64,000 nt of DNA from JBBAAP01 sp043808305 (GTDB lineage Bacteria; Planctomycetota; MHYJ01; JACQXL01): assembly GCA_043808305.1 (NCBI GenBank), contig JAZDFB010000003.1, positions 62,001-126,000 on the forward strand, in the 5' to 3' direction. This document shows, piece after piece, positions 52,862-62,516 of the stretch. Both the position numbers and the translations under genes were made by a program. Positions within the stretch are counted from its first letter, which is position 1; every line of letters starts with the position of its first letter. The notes beneath the pieces are model-generated. The model had not been told where the DNA came from and did no database searches. It worked only from the letters and a program-made list of their open reading frames with translations.

Positions 52862-55800
52862 TCAGGCGTTGCCCCCTATCCGGTGTTTTTTGTCCTTATT
52901 GAATACCATATAAAGCACGGGCACCAGGAACAGGGTAACTAGGGTAGAGAACAAAAGTCCGCCCAGGATGGTCGTGCCCAGCGGGCGCCAGCTTTCGGTG
53001 CCTTCGCCGGTCTGCAGGGCCATAGGCAGAAGCCCGAATACCGTGGTCAGGGTGGTCATCATAATCGGCCTGAGGCGGCGTTTGCCAGATTCGAAAACCG
53101 CTTCAAACAGGCCCATTCCGTAGCCTTTTTCAGATACCGGCCTTCTGAGCAGGTTGATGTAATCAACCAGGACGATGGCGTTGTTGACCACCACGCCGAC
53201 CAGCAGGACGGCGCCGAGGAACGAGGCCAAGCTGATGGGATATCCCCTGATAAACAGGGATATGAATACGCCGCTGAAGCCGAAGGGCACGGCGAAAAGT
53301 ATGATAAACGGGTCAAGCAGCGATTCAAACTGGCTGGCCATAACCGCGTAAACCAGAAAAATGCTGAGAAGCAATAACAATCCCAGGTCCCGGAATGATT
53401 TTTTCTGTTCGGTGATAAGCCCGCCGACTTTCATGCTGACGCCTTCGGACAGCGGCAGTTTGGAAAGCTTGGCTTCGACATCCTTGGCGACATCGCCCAA
53501 AGCCCGGTCGTAAAGATTGGCTTCGACCCTGACTATCCGGGTCTGGTTTTTGCGCTCGATTTCAATCGGCCCGAATTCCTCTTTTATCCTGGCGATATTG
53601 GAAATCTGGATATTCTGACCGGGCGCCGACGGCAGGGCGATGAAAGCGTCGCTGACATCTTCCAGATACCGGCGGTCCTCGGGGCGGAGCCTGATAAAAA
53701 TATCGTATTCGTTGCCGGCCTCGCGGTATTTGGAAACCGTTTTACCGTAAAAATAAGTCCTTAAGGTATTGGCGATATAATTCTTGTTCAGTCCCAGGCT
53801 GGCGGATTTATCGTTGTCGACCATAACCTTCCATTCCGGCTTGGCGATATCCCGGCTGATGGAGGCGTCGACGGCGCCTTCGGTGGTGTCCATTATTTCT
53901 TTAACGGCCAGGGCGACCTGGTCCGTTTTAACCATGTCATTGCCGTAAATTTCGACGGACAATGATTTGCCGGCGCTGGTCATCATGGAACCGATGGGGT
54001 CGCCGGTCTTGACATCCATTTTGACAATGCCCGGAATCTTGACGATTTTCTTCCTGATCTGGCTGGCCATCTCCTTGTCGGAGCGCTGGCGCTGGTTGAC
54101 TTTGACCAGTTTGGCGCCGATCATTACGATATTAAGGCCTTCTTTCATTCCCATCATCGCGCCACCCATGCCGATGGATCCGGCCCGGTTATAAATGGCC
54201 ACTAAATCCTTGCCGCAGACTTCTTCGAATACTTTCTGGACTTCCGTGCCGACACGGACCGATTCCTCCATCTTCTTGCCGACGGCCAGTTCCACGGTGG
54301 CGCGCAGGTCGCCGCTGTCTTCTTCGGGTATGAATTCGGTGCCCAGCAACGGGTATAAAGATGCCGAGCCGGCCAATACCAGCACGGCAACAATGATAGT
54401 GGCTTTCTTGTGGTGAAGAACCCATTCCAAAAGCCCGGCGTAGAATTTTTCCACATGGCCGAACCAGCCCCTTTTCTCAAAGGATGATTTGGAGCTGAGT
54501 ATCTGCGAAGCGAGCATAGGGGTAAAGGTCAGGGCGGTCAGCAATGACGCCAGAATAGTGACGATAATCATTACGCCCAGTTCTTTGAATATAATGCCGG
54601 TGATGCCGGACAGGAAGATAAGCGGCACAAATACGACCACGGTGGTTAAGGCGGATGCGCTGACGGCCAGGCCGACCTCGGAGGCGCCGACGATAGCGGC
54701 CTCCTTGAAACCCTTGCCTTTGGCCCGGTGGGTGAAGATGTTTTCCATTATGACAATGGCGTTATCCACGACCATGCCGATGGCGATGGCGATGCTGGCC
54801 AAAGACATCATGTTAATGGTTCTGCCCCAGACATAAAGGCAGATGAAGGCGGAAATCAGCGAGAACGGTATAGTCAGGGCTATAATCAGGCTGGAGCGCA
54901 GTTCGCCCAGGAAAATAAGAGTGATTATGATTACCAGGATGCCGCCGAAAAATACGGTTTGTGAAAGGTTAGCCATGGTGGAACTGATAATTTCCGACGA
55001 ATCCCATATGACGAAAGACTTAACGTCCGCCGGCAATCTCTTTTTGATCAGTTCCAGCTTGGCCGTAACCGCTTTGCAGACGGTATCGGTATTGGCGCCG
55101 GATTGTTTCTGGACCATGGCCATTGTGCCCGGGTCGCCGTTGATGTAAACCATGCCGCTGGGCTCCTGGAACGAATCATTGACAGCGGCGATATCCCTGA
55201 TGCGCACCGGCGTGTTATTGCCGGAAATCCTGATGATAGTCTCGCCGATTTCGGCTACGTCCTTGTATTCTCCGGGGGTCTGGAGCATGAATTCATTGGG
55301 GCCGACCTTGATGCTGCCGACCGGCAGGGAGTAATTATGCATTCCTATGGCATATTCCACTTCGTTGACAGAGATGCCGTAAGCCAGCAGTTTGGACTTG
55401 TCGATTTCTATGTTTATCTGCCGCTTCAGGCCGCCGATAATCTGAACCGCGCCGACGCCTTCAATCTGTTTCAACGGCGCGGACAACTCCAGGTCCAGGA
55501 TTTCGTTGAGTTTGGTCCAGCTGGCCCGGGCCGTAAACCCGTAACCGATTATGGGCATGGAATTGGTGTTGAATTTGACCATGATGGGCTTGTTGGCATC
55601 GGCCGGCAGGCGCATTTTGGTAAAATCCAGGCGGTCCCGGATTTCGTTGGATGCTTCGTCAAGGTTGGCGCCCCAGTTGAAACGGCAGACCACACTGGAA
55701 ATGCCTTCGCGCGAATAGGAATTTATCTCGGTCAGGTTGGTAAGGATGGACAGGTCGTTTTCTATGGGCTTGGTGACGGATGTTTCCACGTCTTCGGCGG

Positions 55801-55963
55801 CCGCGCCGCTGTAAGTGGTGACGATAGTAATGGCCGGCAATTCCATCTGGGGCATCAGGTCAATGGGCAGGAACATAAGGGAGATGAAACCCAGGACGAT
55901 AATGCCCAGGAATATCATCAAATTAGTAACCGGTTGTTTGACGCCGAATTCTGCTAATAACAT
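52862..55963 (-). CDS. RND efflux pump inner-membrane transporter
   Basis: A 1033-residue AcrB/HAE1-type transporter that exports small molecules using the proton gradient. It has the usual duplicated layout: twelve membrane helices and two large periplasmic loops; N-terminal FGVKQPVTNLMIFLGIIVLG, PIDLMPQMELPAITI, TSVTKPIENDLS, and the C-terminal MTTLTTVFGLLPMA. In helix 4 the acidic pair is GMVVDNAIVIMEN (Asp400 with Asn401 in place of the second Asp), a variant known in other RND branches. It is third in the operon after TetR, TolC and HlyD-type genes. The substrate is unknown. Confidence 0.95.
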   Translation of the reverse strand: MLLAEFGVKQPVTNLMIFLGIIVLGFISLMFLPIDLMPQMELPAITIVTTYSGAAAEDVETSVTKPIENDLSILTNLTEINSYSREGISSVVCRFNWGANLDEASNEIRDRLDFTKMRLPADANKPIMVKFNTNSMPIIGYGFTARASWTKLNEILDLELSAPLKQIEGVGAVQIIGGLKRQINIEIDKSKLLAYGISVNEVEYAIGMHNYSLPVGSIKVGPNEFMLQTPGEYKDVAEIGETIIRISGNNTPVRIRDIAAVNDSFQEPSGMVYINGDPGTMAMVQKQSGANTDTVCKAVTAKLELIKKRLPADVKSFVIWDSSEIISSTMANLSQTVFFGGILVIIITLIFLGELRSSLIIALTIPFSLISAFICLYVWGRTINMMSLASIAIAIGMVVDNAIVIMENIFTHRAKGKGFKEAAIVGASEVGLAVSASALTTVVVFVPLIFLSGITGIIFKELGVMIIVTILASLLTALTFTPMLASQILSSKSSFEKRGWFGHVEKFYAGLLEWVLHHKKATIIVAVLVLAGSASLYPLLGTEFIPEEDSGDLRATVELAVGKKMEESVRVGTEVQKVFEEVCGKDLVAIYNRAGSIGMGGAMMGMKEGLNIVMIGAKLVKVNQRQRSDKEMASQIRKKIVKIPGIVKMDVKTGDPIGSMMTSAGKSLSVEIYGNDMVKTDQVALAVKEIMDTTEGAVDASISRDIAKPEWKVMVDNDKSASLGLNKNYIANTLRTYFYGKTVSKYREAGNEYDIFIRLRPEDRRYLEDVSDAFIALPSAPGQNIQISNIARIKEEFGPIEIERKNQTRIVRVEANLYDRALGDVAKDVEAKLSKLPLSEGVSMKVGGLITEQKKSFRDLGLLLLLSIFLVYAVMASQFESLLDPFIILFAVPFGFSGVFISLFIRGYPISLASFLGAVLLVGVVVNNAIVLVDYINLLRRPVSEKGYGMGLFEAVFESGKRRLRPIMMTTLTTVFGLLPMALQTGEGTESWRPLGTTILGGLLFSTLVTLFLVPVLYMVFNKDKKHRIGGNA

Positions 55964-55996
55964 ATCTGGCTCCGATATTTGATTGTTAAATAATGA

Positions 55997-57166
55997 TTAT
56001 TTGCCGCTGTCGACCACCTCGACCTTGCAGCCGTCGAATATTTGCGGCCCGACCGTGGTAATTATTCGGTCGCCTTCCATCAGCCCTTCTTTTATCTCTA
56101 TCATCCCTTTGGAATAAATGCCGATTTTGACGACTATTTTTTTCGCCAGATTGCCCCGGACCACAAAGACGGCGTAATTCTTGATGTCATTGCCGGACAA
56201 GTCATAAACCAGGACATCTTTAGGCACGGCGATAACATTATTTTTCTGTTCAAGCATCAGCTCAACCCGGCAAAACATACCGGCTTTAAGCAGGCCGTCT
56301 TTGTTATCAAGCTCGATTTCTATGTCCAAGCTGCGGCTCCTGGTATCAACCGCCGGAGAAACATAAGAAACTATTCCTTCAAAGTTTTTGCCGGGATAAG
56401 CGTCCAGGGATATGGCCGCCGGTGTCTTATTAACCAGAACCCGGGCCGCTATATTTTCCGGTATGGCGGCGGCCACCTTGACTCTTTCCGTTTGAATAAC
56501 GGTAAATACCGGTTTCATGGGCGTAACCATATCGCCCACATCGATATAGCGCTGGGAGATAACGCCGGATATAGGCGCGCTGATTTGGGCTTCCTCGTAA
56601 TTTATCCTGGTCAGCTCCATGGTAGCGTCAAGCTGTTTTATCTGGGCTTCGATTGCTTCTTGCTGGGCCATCGACGCCTTAAACTGGGTTTCCGCCTGGT
56701 CGCGCCGGGAATCCGATACGGCGCCTGCCTTATACAGTTCCCTGATGCGGGCCAGCTCTTTTTCCGAATTATCGATATTAATCTTCAACTGTTTGAGCTG
56801 GGCCTGGGCGGACTCTTGTGCGGACGCAGCCTGAATTATCTGGGCTTCGATGGCCGATGTTTCCAATATGGCCAGAGTATCGCCTTCCCTGACTGATTCG
56901 CCGCTTTTAACCAGAAGCTCCTCTACCCGGCCGCTGATCTTGGTATAAATATCCACCTGATTGATTGCCTGCATCGTGCCAAAGTTGGAAACAGTCTCCA
57001 CCATATCTGTCCGAGTAATTTCCCGGGTTATTACCGGAATAAGCTTCTCGACGGCGATATCCTTATTCTTGTTTTTCTCTCTCATATCGCTGATGCGTTT
57101 TATCAGCAGGAATCCGCCGCCGGCTACGATGGCGATAATTAAGATGCCGATGATTAATTTCTTCAT
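55997..57166 (-). CDS. RND efflux periplasmic adaptor (HlyD/AcrA family)
   Basis: A 389-residue membrane-fusion protein joining the RND pump to TolC. N-terminal anchor (LIIGILIIAIVAGGGFLLI), a lipoyl-like half (GRVEELLVKSGESVREGDTLAILE), a coiled coil (about residues 100-170, QIIQAASAQESAQAQLKQLK and SRRDQAETQFKAS), the second lipoyl half (APISGVISQRYIDVGDMV) and beta-barrel (YPGKNFEGIVSYVSPAVD). It is 33 bases from the pump gene and 18 from the tolC-like gene. TolC- and RND-partner roles follow from context. Confidence 0.93.
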   Translation of the reverse strand: MKKLIIGILIIAIVAGGGFLLIKRISDMREKNKNKDIAVEKLIPVITREITRTDMVETVSNFGTMQAINQVDIYTKISGRVEELLVKSGESVREGDTLAILETSAIEAQIIQAASAQESAQAQLKQLKINIDNSEKELARIRELYKAGAVSDSRRDQAETQFKASMAQQEAIEAQIKQLDATMELTRINYEEAQISAPISGVISQRYIDVGDMVTPMKPVFTVIQTERVKVAAAIPENIAARVLVNKTPAAISLDAYPGKNFEGIVSYVSPAVDTRSRSLDIEIELDNKDGLLKAGMFCRVELMLEQKNNVIAVPKDVLVYDLSGNDIKNYAVFVVRGNLAKKIVVKIGIYSKGMIEIKEGLMEGDRIITTVGPQIFDGCKVEVVDSGK

Positions 57167-57184
57167 AACTTCTTCTCCAATCTT

Positions 57185-58510
57185 TTACTTTTTGGGATTC
57201 TGGATTTGGCCGGTAACCATTTCCAAGTTTGCTAAAGCCAAGTCATATTGATATAACGACATTACGTAATTTTTAGAAGCGGTATCAAGCGCCATCTGGG
57301 AATCCATAACCTCCAACTGGGTATTGACGCCGTTCTTATAGCCGATTTCGGCCAGGCGCAGGCCTTCCTTAGCCTGGTTTACATTATCCTTCTGGGACAT
57401 AACCAGCGCCCACGAATCCTTCAAGCTGAGCATAGCCTGGGCCAATTCCAGCCGGATACGTTCCTTGAGGTCGTTCTGGATTATTTCGGCTTGCAGGAGC
57501 GATGATTTTTCCTGGCGGACCAGGGCGTTAACGCGGCCGCCTTCGTAAAGCGGTATGGACAGTATCGCGGTCAGCGACCAGTAATTGCCCCATTTATCCT
57601 GGCCTAAATATTTGCGCGACGGCCTTTCCTCGCCGTAACTGCCGGACAGGGACACGGACGGCAGGTGCTCGGCCTTGGCTATTTTGACCATTTCTTTTTG
57701 CAGGTCTATCCTTATCTGCGCCGAACGCAGGTCGGGCCGATTGGCAAAGGTGTTTGCTTCAAGCTCAGACAGGACCGGCGTTGTTTCGGCATAAACCAGC
57801 CGGTCGGTCAACTTAATATCAGCGGCTTCATCAAGCGGCAGCCCTATCAAACTCATCAGGGCAAGCCTGCTTTTTTGCAGGTTGGACTGGCTCTGCAACC
57901 GCAAGGTCCTGATATTGGAAAGTTGAACCTGGGCCCGCAGGACATCGTAATTGGAAACCATGCCTTCATGATTCTGTTTGATAACGTCATCAAGATGCGC
58001 CGCTATAACATCCTCGCTGGCCAGGTTGACCCGGACAATTTCCTCGTTGAATATAACGTCATAGTATGCTTTTTTTGTCTGGAATACCACGGCGCGCATC
58101 AGGTCGTCTTTCTGGATAGTGCTCATCAACTTGCCGAGCTTGCCCGATCGAATGCCGGCCCAAATCCGGTCGCCCATATAAACCGGTTGTCTTATGGTCA
58201 GGCTGCCGTTATAATTATTGAGAGAGCCCATTTCTATAGATCCTAATGACTGAACCGCATCCAGCCTGGTGTAGGAGGCGCTGGCCGAAACGCTAGGGAA
58301 AAGTCTTGAGCGGGCTTCGGCATACCTGGCATCGGCCTGATTAGCCGTTTCGTTAACCAGCAATATCTGGCGGTTATTTTCCATAGAAATGCGGATACAT
58401 TCATCCAAAGAGAGCGATTTGTTTTTCTGGGCTTGTTCCGACGCCTGTGAATTTATCATTATAATCGGGCTGAGAACCAGTATCATCAGATACAGGACAA
58501 ATTTCCTCAT
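57185..58510 (-). CDS. TolC-family outer-membrane efflux protein
   Basis: A 441-residue outer-membrane channel subunit. It starts at ATG 58510, six bases after AAAGGA. Signal peptide MRKFVLYLMILVLSPIIMINSQA, then two OEP repeats: SLSLDECIRISMENNRQILL with ARSRLFPSVSASASYTRLD, and TFANRPDLRSAQIRIDLQKEMVKIAKAEHLPSVSLSGSY. The end LYQYDLALANLEMVTGQ is typical. It is the first structural gene after the TetR gene. Confidence 0.93.
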   Translation of the reverse strand: MRKFVLYLMILVLSPIIMINSQASEQAQKNKSLSLDECIRISMENNRQILLVNETANQADARYAEARSRLFPSVSASASYTRLDAVQSLGSIEMGSLNNYNGSLTIRQPVYMGDRIWAGIRSGKLGKLMSTIQKDDLMRAVVFQTKKAYYDVIFNEEIVRVNLASEDVIAAHLDDVIKQNHEGMVSNYDVLRAQVQLSNIRTLRLQSQSNLQKSRLALMSLIGLPLDEAADIKLTDRLVYAETTPVLSELEANTFANRPDLRSAQIRIDLQKEMVKIAKAEHLPSVSLSGSYGEERPSRKYLGQDKWGNYWSLTAILSIPLYEGGRVNALVRQEKSSLLQAEIIQNDLKERIRLELAQAMLSLKDSWALVMSQKDNVNQAKEGLRLAEIGYKNGVNTQLEVMDSQMALDTASKNYVMSLYQYDLALANLEMVTGQIQNPKK

Positions 58511-58528
58511 ACAAAATCCTTTCATCGC

Positions 58529-59128
58529 TTATAATAGCAGATTATTAATAAAAACCTCTTCCAGATACTTCCCTTTTTCCCTGAAAGACTTTTTGCTTAC
58601 GCCTAAAAAGGTGGTGAAAAGCATGCCGTAGAAAATATCCGTCAGGAGGTTAGCTATGGCGCGAGACGGCATTTTTTTCATCAGCCCCTGGTTAATGCAC
58701 TGCTGTATCAATGCTTCGGCCTTGTTGAAGCCGCGGGCATAATACTTGAGGTAAATTTTCTTTGACTGCGCTTTGTATTCGCTGCGGTAATGGATGAATA
58801 TTTCCAGAAGAGACAGGTTAGCGCTGAAGAATTCCATATGGCTGCGCATAATGGTTTTAAGCTTGACAATAGGATTGGAAATATTCATGGATTTGGCCAT
58901 GATTTCTTCGGCCAGCCTTTGCATCATCTGTTCCATAACCGCGGTAAACAATTTATGCTTGGTCGGGAAGTAACGGTAGATAGTCCCCTTGCCCACGCCT
59001 AATTTCCTGGCGATAACTTCAACATCGGTCAGGTGATAGCCGGATTTGGCAAATACTTCGGCCGCGGCGTTCAGGATATCCACATGCCGGCGTTCCTTGA
59101 TTTCTTTCATTAGCAGTCTTCTCTTCAT
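58529..59128 (-). CDS. TetR/AcrR-family transcriptional regulator
   Basis: A 199-residue repressor. HTH: RHVDILNAAAEVFAKSGYHLTDVEVIARKLGVGKGTIYRYFPTKHKLFTAVMEQM; ligand domain behind it. AAAGGA precedes the ATG at 59128. As the first gene of an operon with tolC-, hlyD- and RND-type genes, it probably represses its own operon and responds to a pump substrate. Confidence 0.93.
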   Translation of the reverse strand: MKRRLLMKEIKERRHVDILNAAAEVFAKSGYHLTDVEVIARKLGVGKGTIYRYFPTKHKLFTAVMEQMMQRLAEEIMAKSMNISNPIVKLKTIMRSHMEFFSANLSLLEIFIHYRSEYKAQSKKIYLKYYARGFNKAEALIQQCINQGLMKKMPSRAIANLLTDIFYGMLFTTFLGVSKKSFREKGKYLEEVFINNLLL

Positions 59129-59146
59129 GGTTTTTTATCCTTTGTC

Positions 59147-59185
59147 TCCCGCTACGGCGGGATGGCGCACTGCGTTCACAACCTA
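59147..59185. repeat. 39-bp dispersed repeat, copy 2
   Basis: Identical over 39 bases, inverted, to 30244-30282. It sits just upstream of the TetR gene, within its probable promoter or leader. It contains TCCCGC...GCGGGA around TACG. Confidence 0.8.
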
Positions 59186-59374
59186 CGGCTATAACAAATA
59201 GACGGACTCGTAAGTCCGCCAATACTAATATAACCAAAAAGATATGTCAAGTTTTAGAAGGTTTTTAGTGGCTTGGCCGGGAGGCTGCGGGAATGAGGTA
59301 ATGCCTAAAAGTCCGGTTTGAATATTGAGGATATGATTCATCCGGCGGCGCGGGAATAGCTGAATCTGCGCGCA

Positions 59375-60367
59375 TCAAAAATCATAAGTAATGCCCCAGG
59401 ACAAACCTTTATGATTGGTGGACAGCTTTTCCCAACTGCCGACCCAGGCCGTGCCTCTCTGGTCCTGGCCCTTGGTCCAGAGGCGCAGATACTGAGAACC
59501 CAGCTGAACAGAAAGGTTTCGGATGGGTTTATACGAGAGCAGGACCGAGTAACTCAGCCCGTCTCCGGACGCGGCGATTTTCTCGGCTCGCTCGTTACCG
59601 GGTGCCCGGTTGGGGTATCTCACCCCGTCATAAGAGGCGCTTAACGTCGGCATATATCCGAATGACATATCCAGGCTGAGTTTCTTATTTATTCTGGAGT
59701 AGCCCTTGAACCCGATTTCATTCCCGGAATAAATCAGGCGATATTCCTCCCATTTCTCCACCCAAGAAATATTGACGGGATTGTAAGATGATATATTCAC
59801 TGTCGGGTCGTAATAATTAGCGGACTGCTTGAGATAAAAATAACCCATAGTAAAATATATGACCGGCCGGTTATCCGGATGCAACGACTCCGGTCCGGTC
59901 AGCCGATAACCGGCCTTAAAAATGTGCATTATATTATCGCCCCGGCTGGTGGAATATGAAAGGTCGGTTACTACCCCGTTGGGATCCCAGTCGGTATCAC
60001 GAACAGTATCGTCTTTTATGGCGCCCTGACCGAACGAATAAGACACAAAAAAAGGAGTTTCGTCTTTGGTGCTGATAAGCTGGGTTGACAAAACCAAAAA
60101 GTTCGTATCTACCGGATGTTTGAGCTCCCATCGATTATAGGCGGCAGGCGGTCCGCCCAGCATCCTAAAATCGCCCTTGGTCGCCCACTGCCGGACGGAC
60201 ATATCCAGTTTAAAATCGTCCATGAATGACGATTTATCAGCGATAATACTAACGTCTTCAGCGCCCAGTAAGACAGATTGAGCCATAAAGCACAGCGCCA
60301 GGGAAAACCCCAGAAGATTTCTTGTTGAGGAAGGGGTTAACCATAGAATATTTGTGATAATAGACAT
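59375..60367 (-). CDS. Outer-membrane beta-barrel protein
   Basis: A 330-residue protein with a signal peptide (NLLGFSLALCFMAQSVLLGA) and a sequence of short amphipathic strands: MDDFKLDMSVRQWA, TPFFVSYSFGQGA, VIYFTMGYFYLKQSA, KKLSLDMSFGYMPTLSASYDG, LSYSVLLSYKPIRNLSVQLGSQYL and the end LSWGITYDF with a terminal Phe. The pattern resembles omptin-like or other small barrels, but I do not see protease residues to prove this. It is a stand-alone gene. Location outer membrane; function unknown. Confidence 0.7.
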   Translation of the reverse strand: MSIITNILWLTPSSTRNLLGFSLALCFMAQSVLLGAEDVSIIADKSSFMDDFKLDMSVRQWATKGDFRMLGGPPAAYNRWELKHPVDTNFLVLSTQLISTKDETPFFVSYSFGQGAIKDDTVRDTDWDPNGVVTDLSYSTSRGDNIMHIFKAGYRLTGPESLHPDNRPVIYFTMGYFYLKQSANYYDPTVNISSYNPVNISWVEKWEEYRLIYSGNEIGFKGYSRINKKLSLDMSFGYMPTLSASYDGVRYPNRAPGNERAEKIAASGDGLSYSVLLSYKPIRNLSVQLGSQYLRLWTKGQDQRGTAWVGSWEKLSTNHKGLSWGITYDF

Positions 60368-60428
60368 ATTTCAGCGGCTAAATTATCTTTATCAACCCGG
60401 TTTGTCAATAATAACCCTAAAATCCTTG

Positions 60429-60546
60429 ACCCCGTTAGAGGTATTTGGTTTGAATATGTAAAGTATTTGACAATGCACTGATTATATATGATCCCGCAAG
60501 ACGCCCTGCCCTTTCCGGGAAAGAGCGGGGCTACCTCTAACGGGGT
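60429..60546. repeat. 15-bp inverted repeat upstream of fchA
   Basis: ACCCCGTTAGAGGTA (60429-60443) and its exact reverse complement (60532-60546) flank an 88-base spacer with CCCTGCCC and TTTCCGGGAAA palindromic words. It ends 38 bases before the fchA start. Confidence 0.55.
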
Positions 60547-60584
60547 TGACCATTTATTTGGGCTAACGGGGCAGGGAGATAAAT

Positions 60585-61187
60585 ATGAGTTACAGGAATA
60601 TATCACTGGAACGATACCTAAAAATGATATCCGAACCGACCGCTGTGCCCGGCGGAGGAAGCGTATCGGCTTATGCCGGGGCGCTGGGGTCTTCCCTGGC
60701 TGCCATGGCCGCGGCCATCACCTGTAAAAAGATACAGGAAAAAAGCAAAGCAAAACTGTGTTCCGAGAGCCGCAAGATATTTATAGCCAACTGGCGGAAA
60801 CTCCTCAAGTTGGCCGAGGAAGACAGCAAGTCATATGAACAGGTGCTCAAAGCTTTTAAAATACCGCATTACAAACTCAATCGACGGCACCGGATTAACC
60901 AGGCGCTGGTAAAAGCGGCCGAGGTGCCGGCCCGGACTATGGACCTATGCATCCAGACTCTTTTTCAGATTAACCGGATAAAACACCTTTGTCCGTCCCA
61001 GATACTGACTGATATAAACGTCGGGTTTATGCTCACCCGGAGCGCACTGCGCGGAGCACGGCTTAACGTGCTGGTTAATCTGGAATCAATCAAGGATAAG
61101 AAAATGGAAGCTGCTCTTCAGAAACAGCTGGAGTACCTGGACAAAGCAGCCGAGGAAGTATTGTATAAACTCGAGGATTGGGTATAG
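60585..61187 (+). CDS. fchA: Formiminotetrahydrofolate cyclodeaminase-like protein
   Basis: A 200-residue protein of the FTCD_C family, which converts 5-formimino-THF to 5,10-methenyl-THF in one-carbon metabolism. Signature PTAVPGGGSVSAYAGALGSSLAAMAAAI is clear, and the rest is the family's five-helix bundle (DINVGFMLTRSALRGARLNVLVNL). GGGAG precedes the ATG. It overlaps operon-like with the next gene (six bases between). Confidence 0.85.
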   Translation: MSYRNISLERYLKMISEPTAVPGGGSVSAYAGALGSSLAAMAAAITCKKIQEKSKAKLCSESRKIFIANWRKLLKLAEEDSKSYEQVLKAFKIPHYKLNRRHRINQALVKAAEVPARTMDLCIQTLFQINRIKHLCPSQILTDINVGFMLTRSALRGARLNVLVNLESIKDKKMEAALQKQLEYLDKAAEEVLYKLEDWV

Positions 61188-61193
61188 AATACA

Positions 61194-61979
61194 ATGGTTT
61201 GGGACACTTCAATAGCCAAGACAAGCAAGAAATGCAATGCCTGCCAGAAAGAGTTTGCCTCCGATGAGGTGTACTTTTCTTCTCTGGCCGCAATAAACCC
61301 CATTGCTCGTTCAAGTTCTTGCCCCCAAACAGGCAAAAGCAGCCTAATTGGCGTTGATTCTAACGCAGTAAAGCCGGCTGTTGACGCGGTGCAGGCAGTC
61401 CAGCCGGCCGCGGGCGATGCGATTCGGAAACATTCCGACGTCTCGGGACAACCGGTCAAATCAGCCTCTAAACCAATCAAAACCAAAAAGCAAGTATCGG
61501 TTCAGGATGAACAAGAACGATTTGCGCGCAATGATTTCTGCACCGCCTGCTGGGAACAATCCGGAGCCAAACAACCGGACCTGTTTTCATTCTGGCAGAT
61601 GAAATTGGCGGCCAAAGAACAACCCAAAACACCCAAAGAAATACTTATTAGCTTCTTTGAAAATATGATTAATCCCCAGCCTCAGGAAGCCGGTAACGCC
61701 GCCTGCGCTATTGTTGACCCGGCTCTTAAGTCTAAGGTTGTTTATCTTTTTTCCCTGATACTTATCAGGAAAAGACTGCTCAAGCTCAAGCAGACCGCCG
61801 TGCGTGATAACCAACGGTTGCTTATATTGGAAAGAACTATCGAGAATCCCAAGGCCGCTCTCGAAACTAACGCCGAGCCAACCATAAAAACATACGAAGT
61901 GCCGGATATGGACATACCTCAGGAAGACCTCATTTCATTAAGAAATGAATTCAGCCGGTTGTTTGAGTTTAAGATTTGA
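61194..61979 (+). CDS. Planctomycete-type zinc-binding protein with an inserted linker
   Basis: A 261-residue soluble protein. CNACQKEFASDEVYFSSLA and FARNDFCTACWEQ look like the halves of one Cys4 zinc site, normally separated by about ten residues. Here about 75 residues of Ala/Ser/Lys-rich, low-complexity text lie between them (residues about 33-105). The C-terminal part is helical (VDPALKSKVVYLFSLILIRKRLLKL) with conserved-looking RLLILERTIENP. I do not know the function; the gene starts six bases after fchA and may be co-transcribed. Confidence 0.7.
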   Translation: MVWDTSIAKTSKKCNACQKEFASDEVYFSSLAAINPIARSSSCPQTGKSSLIGVDSNAVKPAVDAVQAVQPAAGDAIRKHSDVSGQPVKSASKPIKTKKQVSVQDEQERFARNDFCTACWEQSGAKQPDLFSFWQMKLAAKEQPKTPKEILISFFENMINPQPQEAGNAACAIVDPALKSKVVYLFSLILIRKRLLKLKQTAVRDNQRLLILERTIENPKAALETNAEPTIKTYEVPDMDIPQEDLISLRNEFSRLFEFKI

Positions 61980-61980
61980 G

Positions 61981-62373
61981 TTAAGCTATTTTTACCGAAA
62001 GCTTCTTGATTACTTCCTGGAATCTGGGATCATGCCTGACATTGTTAAAATCAGGGTCTTTGAGCAGGTGTTCCAGATTATTATAGCCTAATAACACGGC
62101 CATTTCCAGTTCGTTAAATGCCTTATCCGCCTGATTCATCAGGGCGAAAGAACAGGCCAGGTTATAATGACAAACCGAATCCTCCGGCGTGAGTGTAACC
62201 AGGCGTTTATCTATTTCCAGCGCCTTTTCGAGCTGTGACATCCGGGTGTAAAGCGAGCCTAAAGCCGACAAAGCCGGGATGTTATTGGGATTGCCCTTAA
62301 CTGCCGACTCATAAAGGCGCAGTTCGAACTCCTGGAATCCGGTATCTTCTTTTTTCTTCATAAATAGCGGCAT
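61981..62373 (-). CDS. Small TPR protein
   Basis: A 130-residue protein taken from ATG 62373 (upstream start codons only add hydrophobic text; no ribosome-binding site is visible for either). Two TPR motifs (PNNIPALSALGSLYTRMSQLEKALEIDKRL and VCHYNLACSFALMNQADKAFNELEMAV) plus the common capping segment LLKDPDFNNVRHDPRFQEVIKKL. It is probably a protein-binding adaptor. It is convergent with the zinc-binding gene, only one base apart. Confidence 0.7.
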   Translation of the reverse strand: MPLFMKKKEDTGFQEFELRLYESAVKGNPNNIPALSALGSLYTRMSQLEKALEIDKRLVTLTPEDSVCHYNLACSFALMNQADKAFNELEMAVLLGYNNLEHLLKDPDFNNVRHDPRFQEVIKKLSVKIA

Positions 62374-62454
62374 AATGGATACTATATCGGACAGGTTTGT
62401 CAATATATTTAATATTTGGATTCCAGGAATGTGCGCTACCCCCAATAGCAAAGA

Positions 62455-62497
62455 GAAAAAAATACCCCACCCCGCGATTTTATGTCGCAGGGCGGGG
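62455..62497 (-). terminator. Rho-independent terminator of the DUF2135-like gene
   Basis: On the minus strand a C/G-rich stem (62497-62485 with 62477-62465, with mismatches) is followed by TATTTTTTTTCTC. It lies 20 bases past the stop at 62517. Confidence 0.85.
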
Positions 62498-62516
62498 TTG
62501 TGGGCTATAGTCGCTA

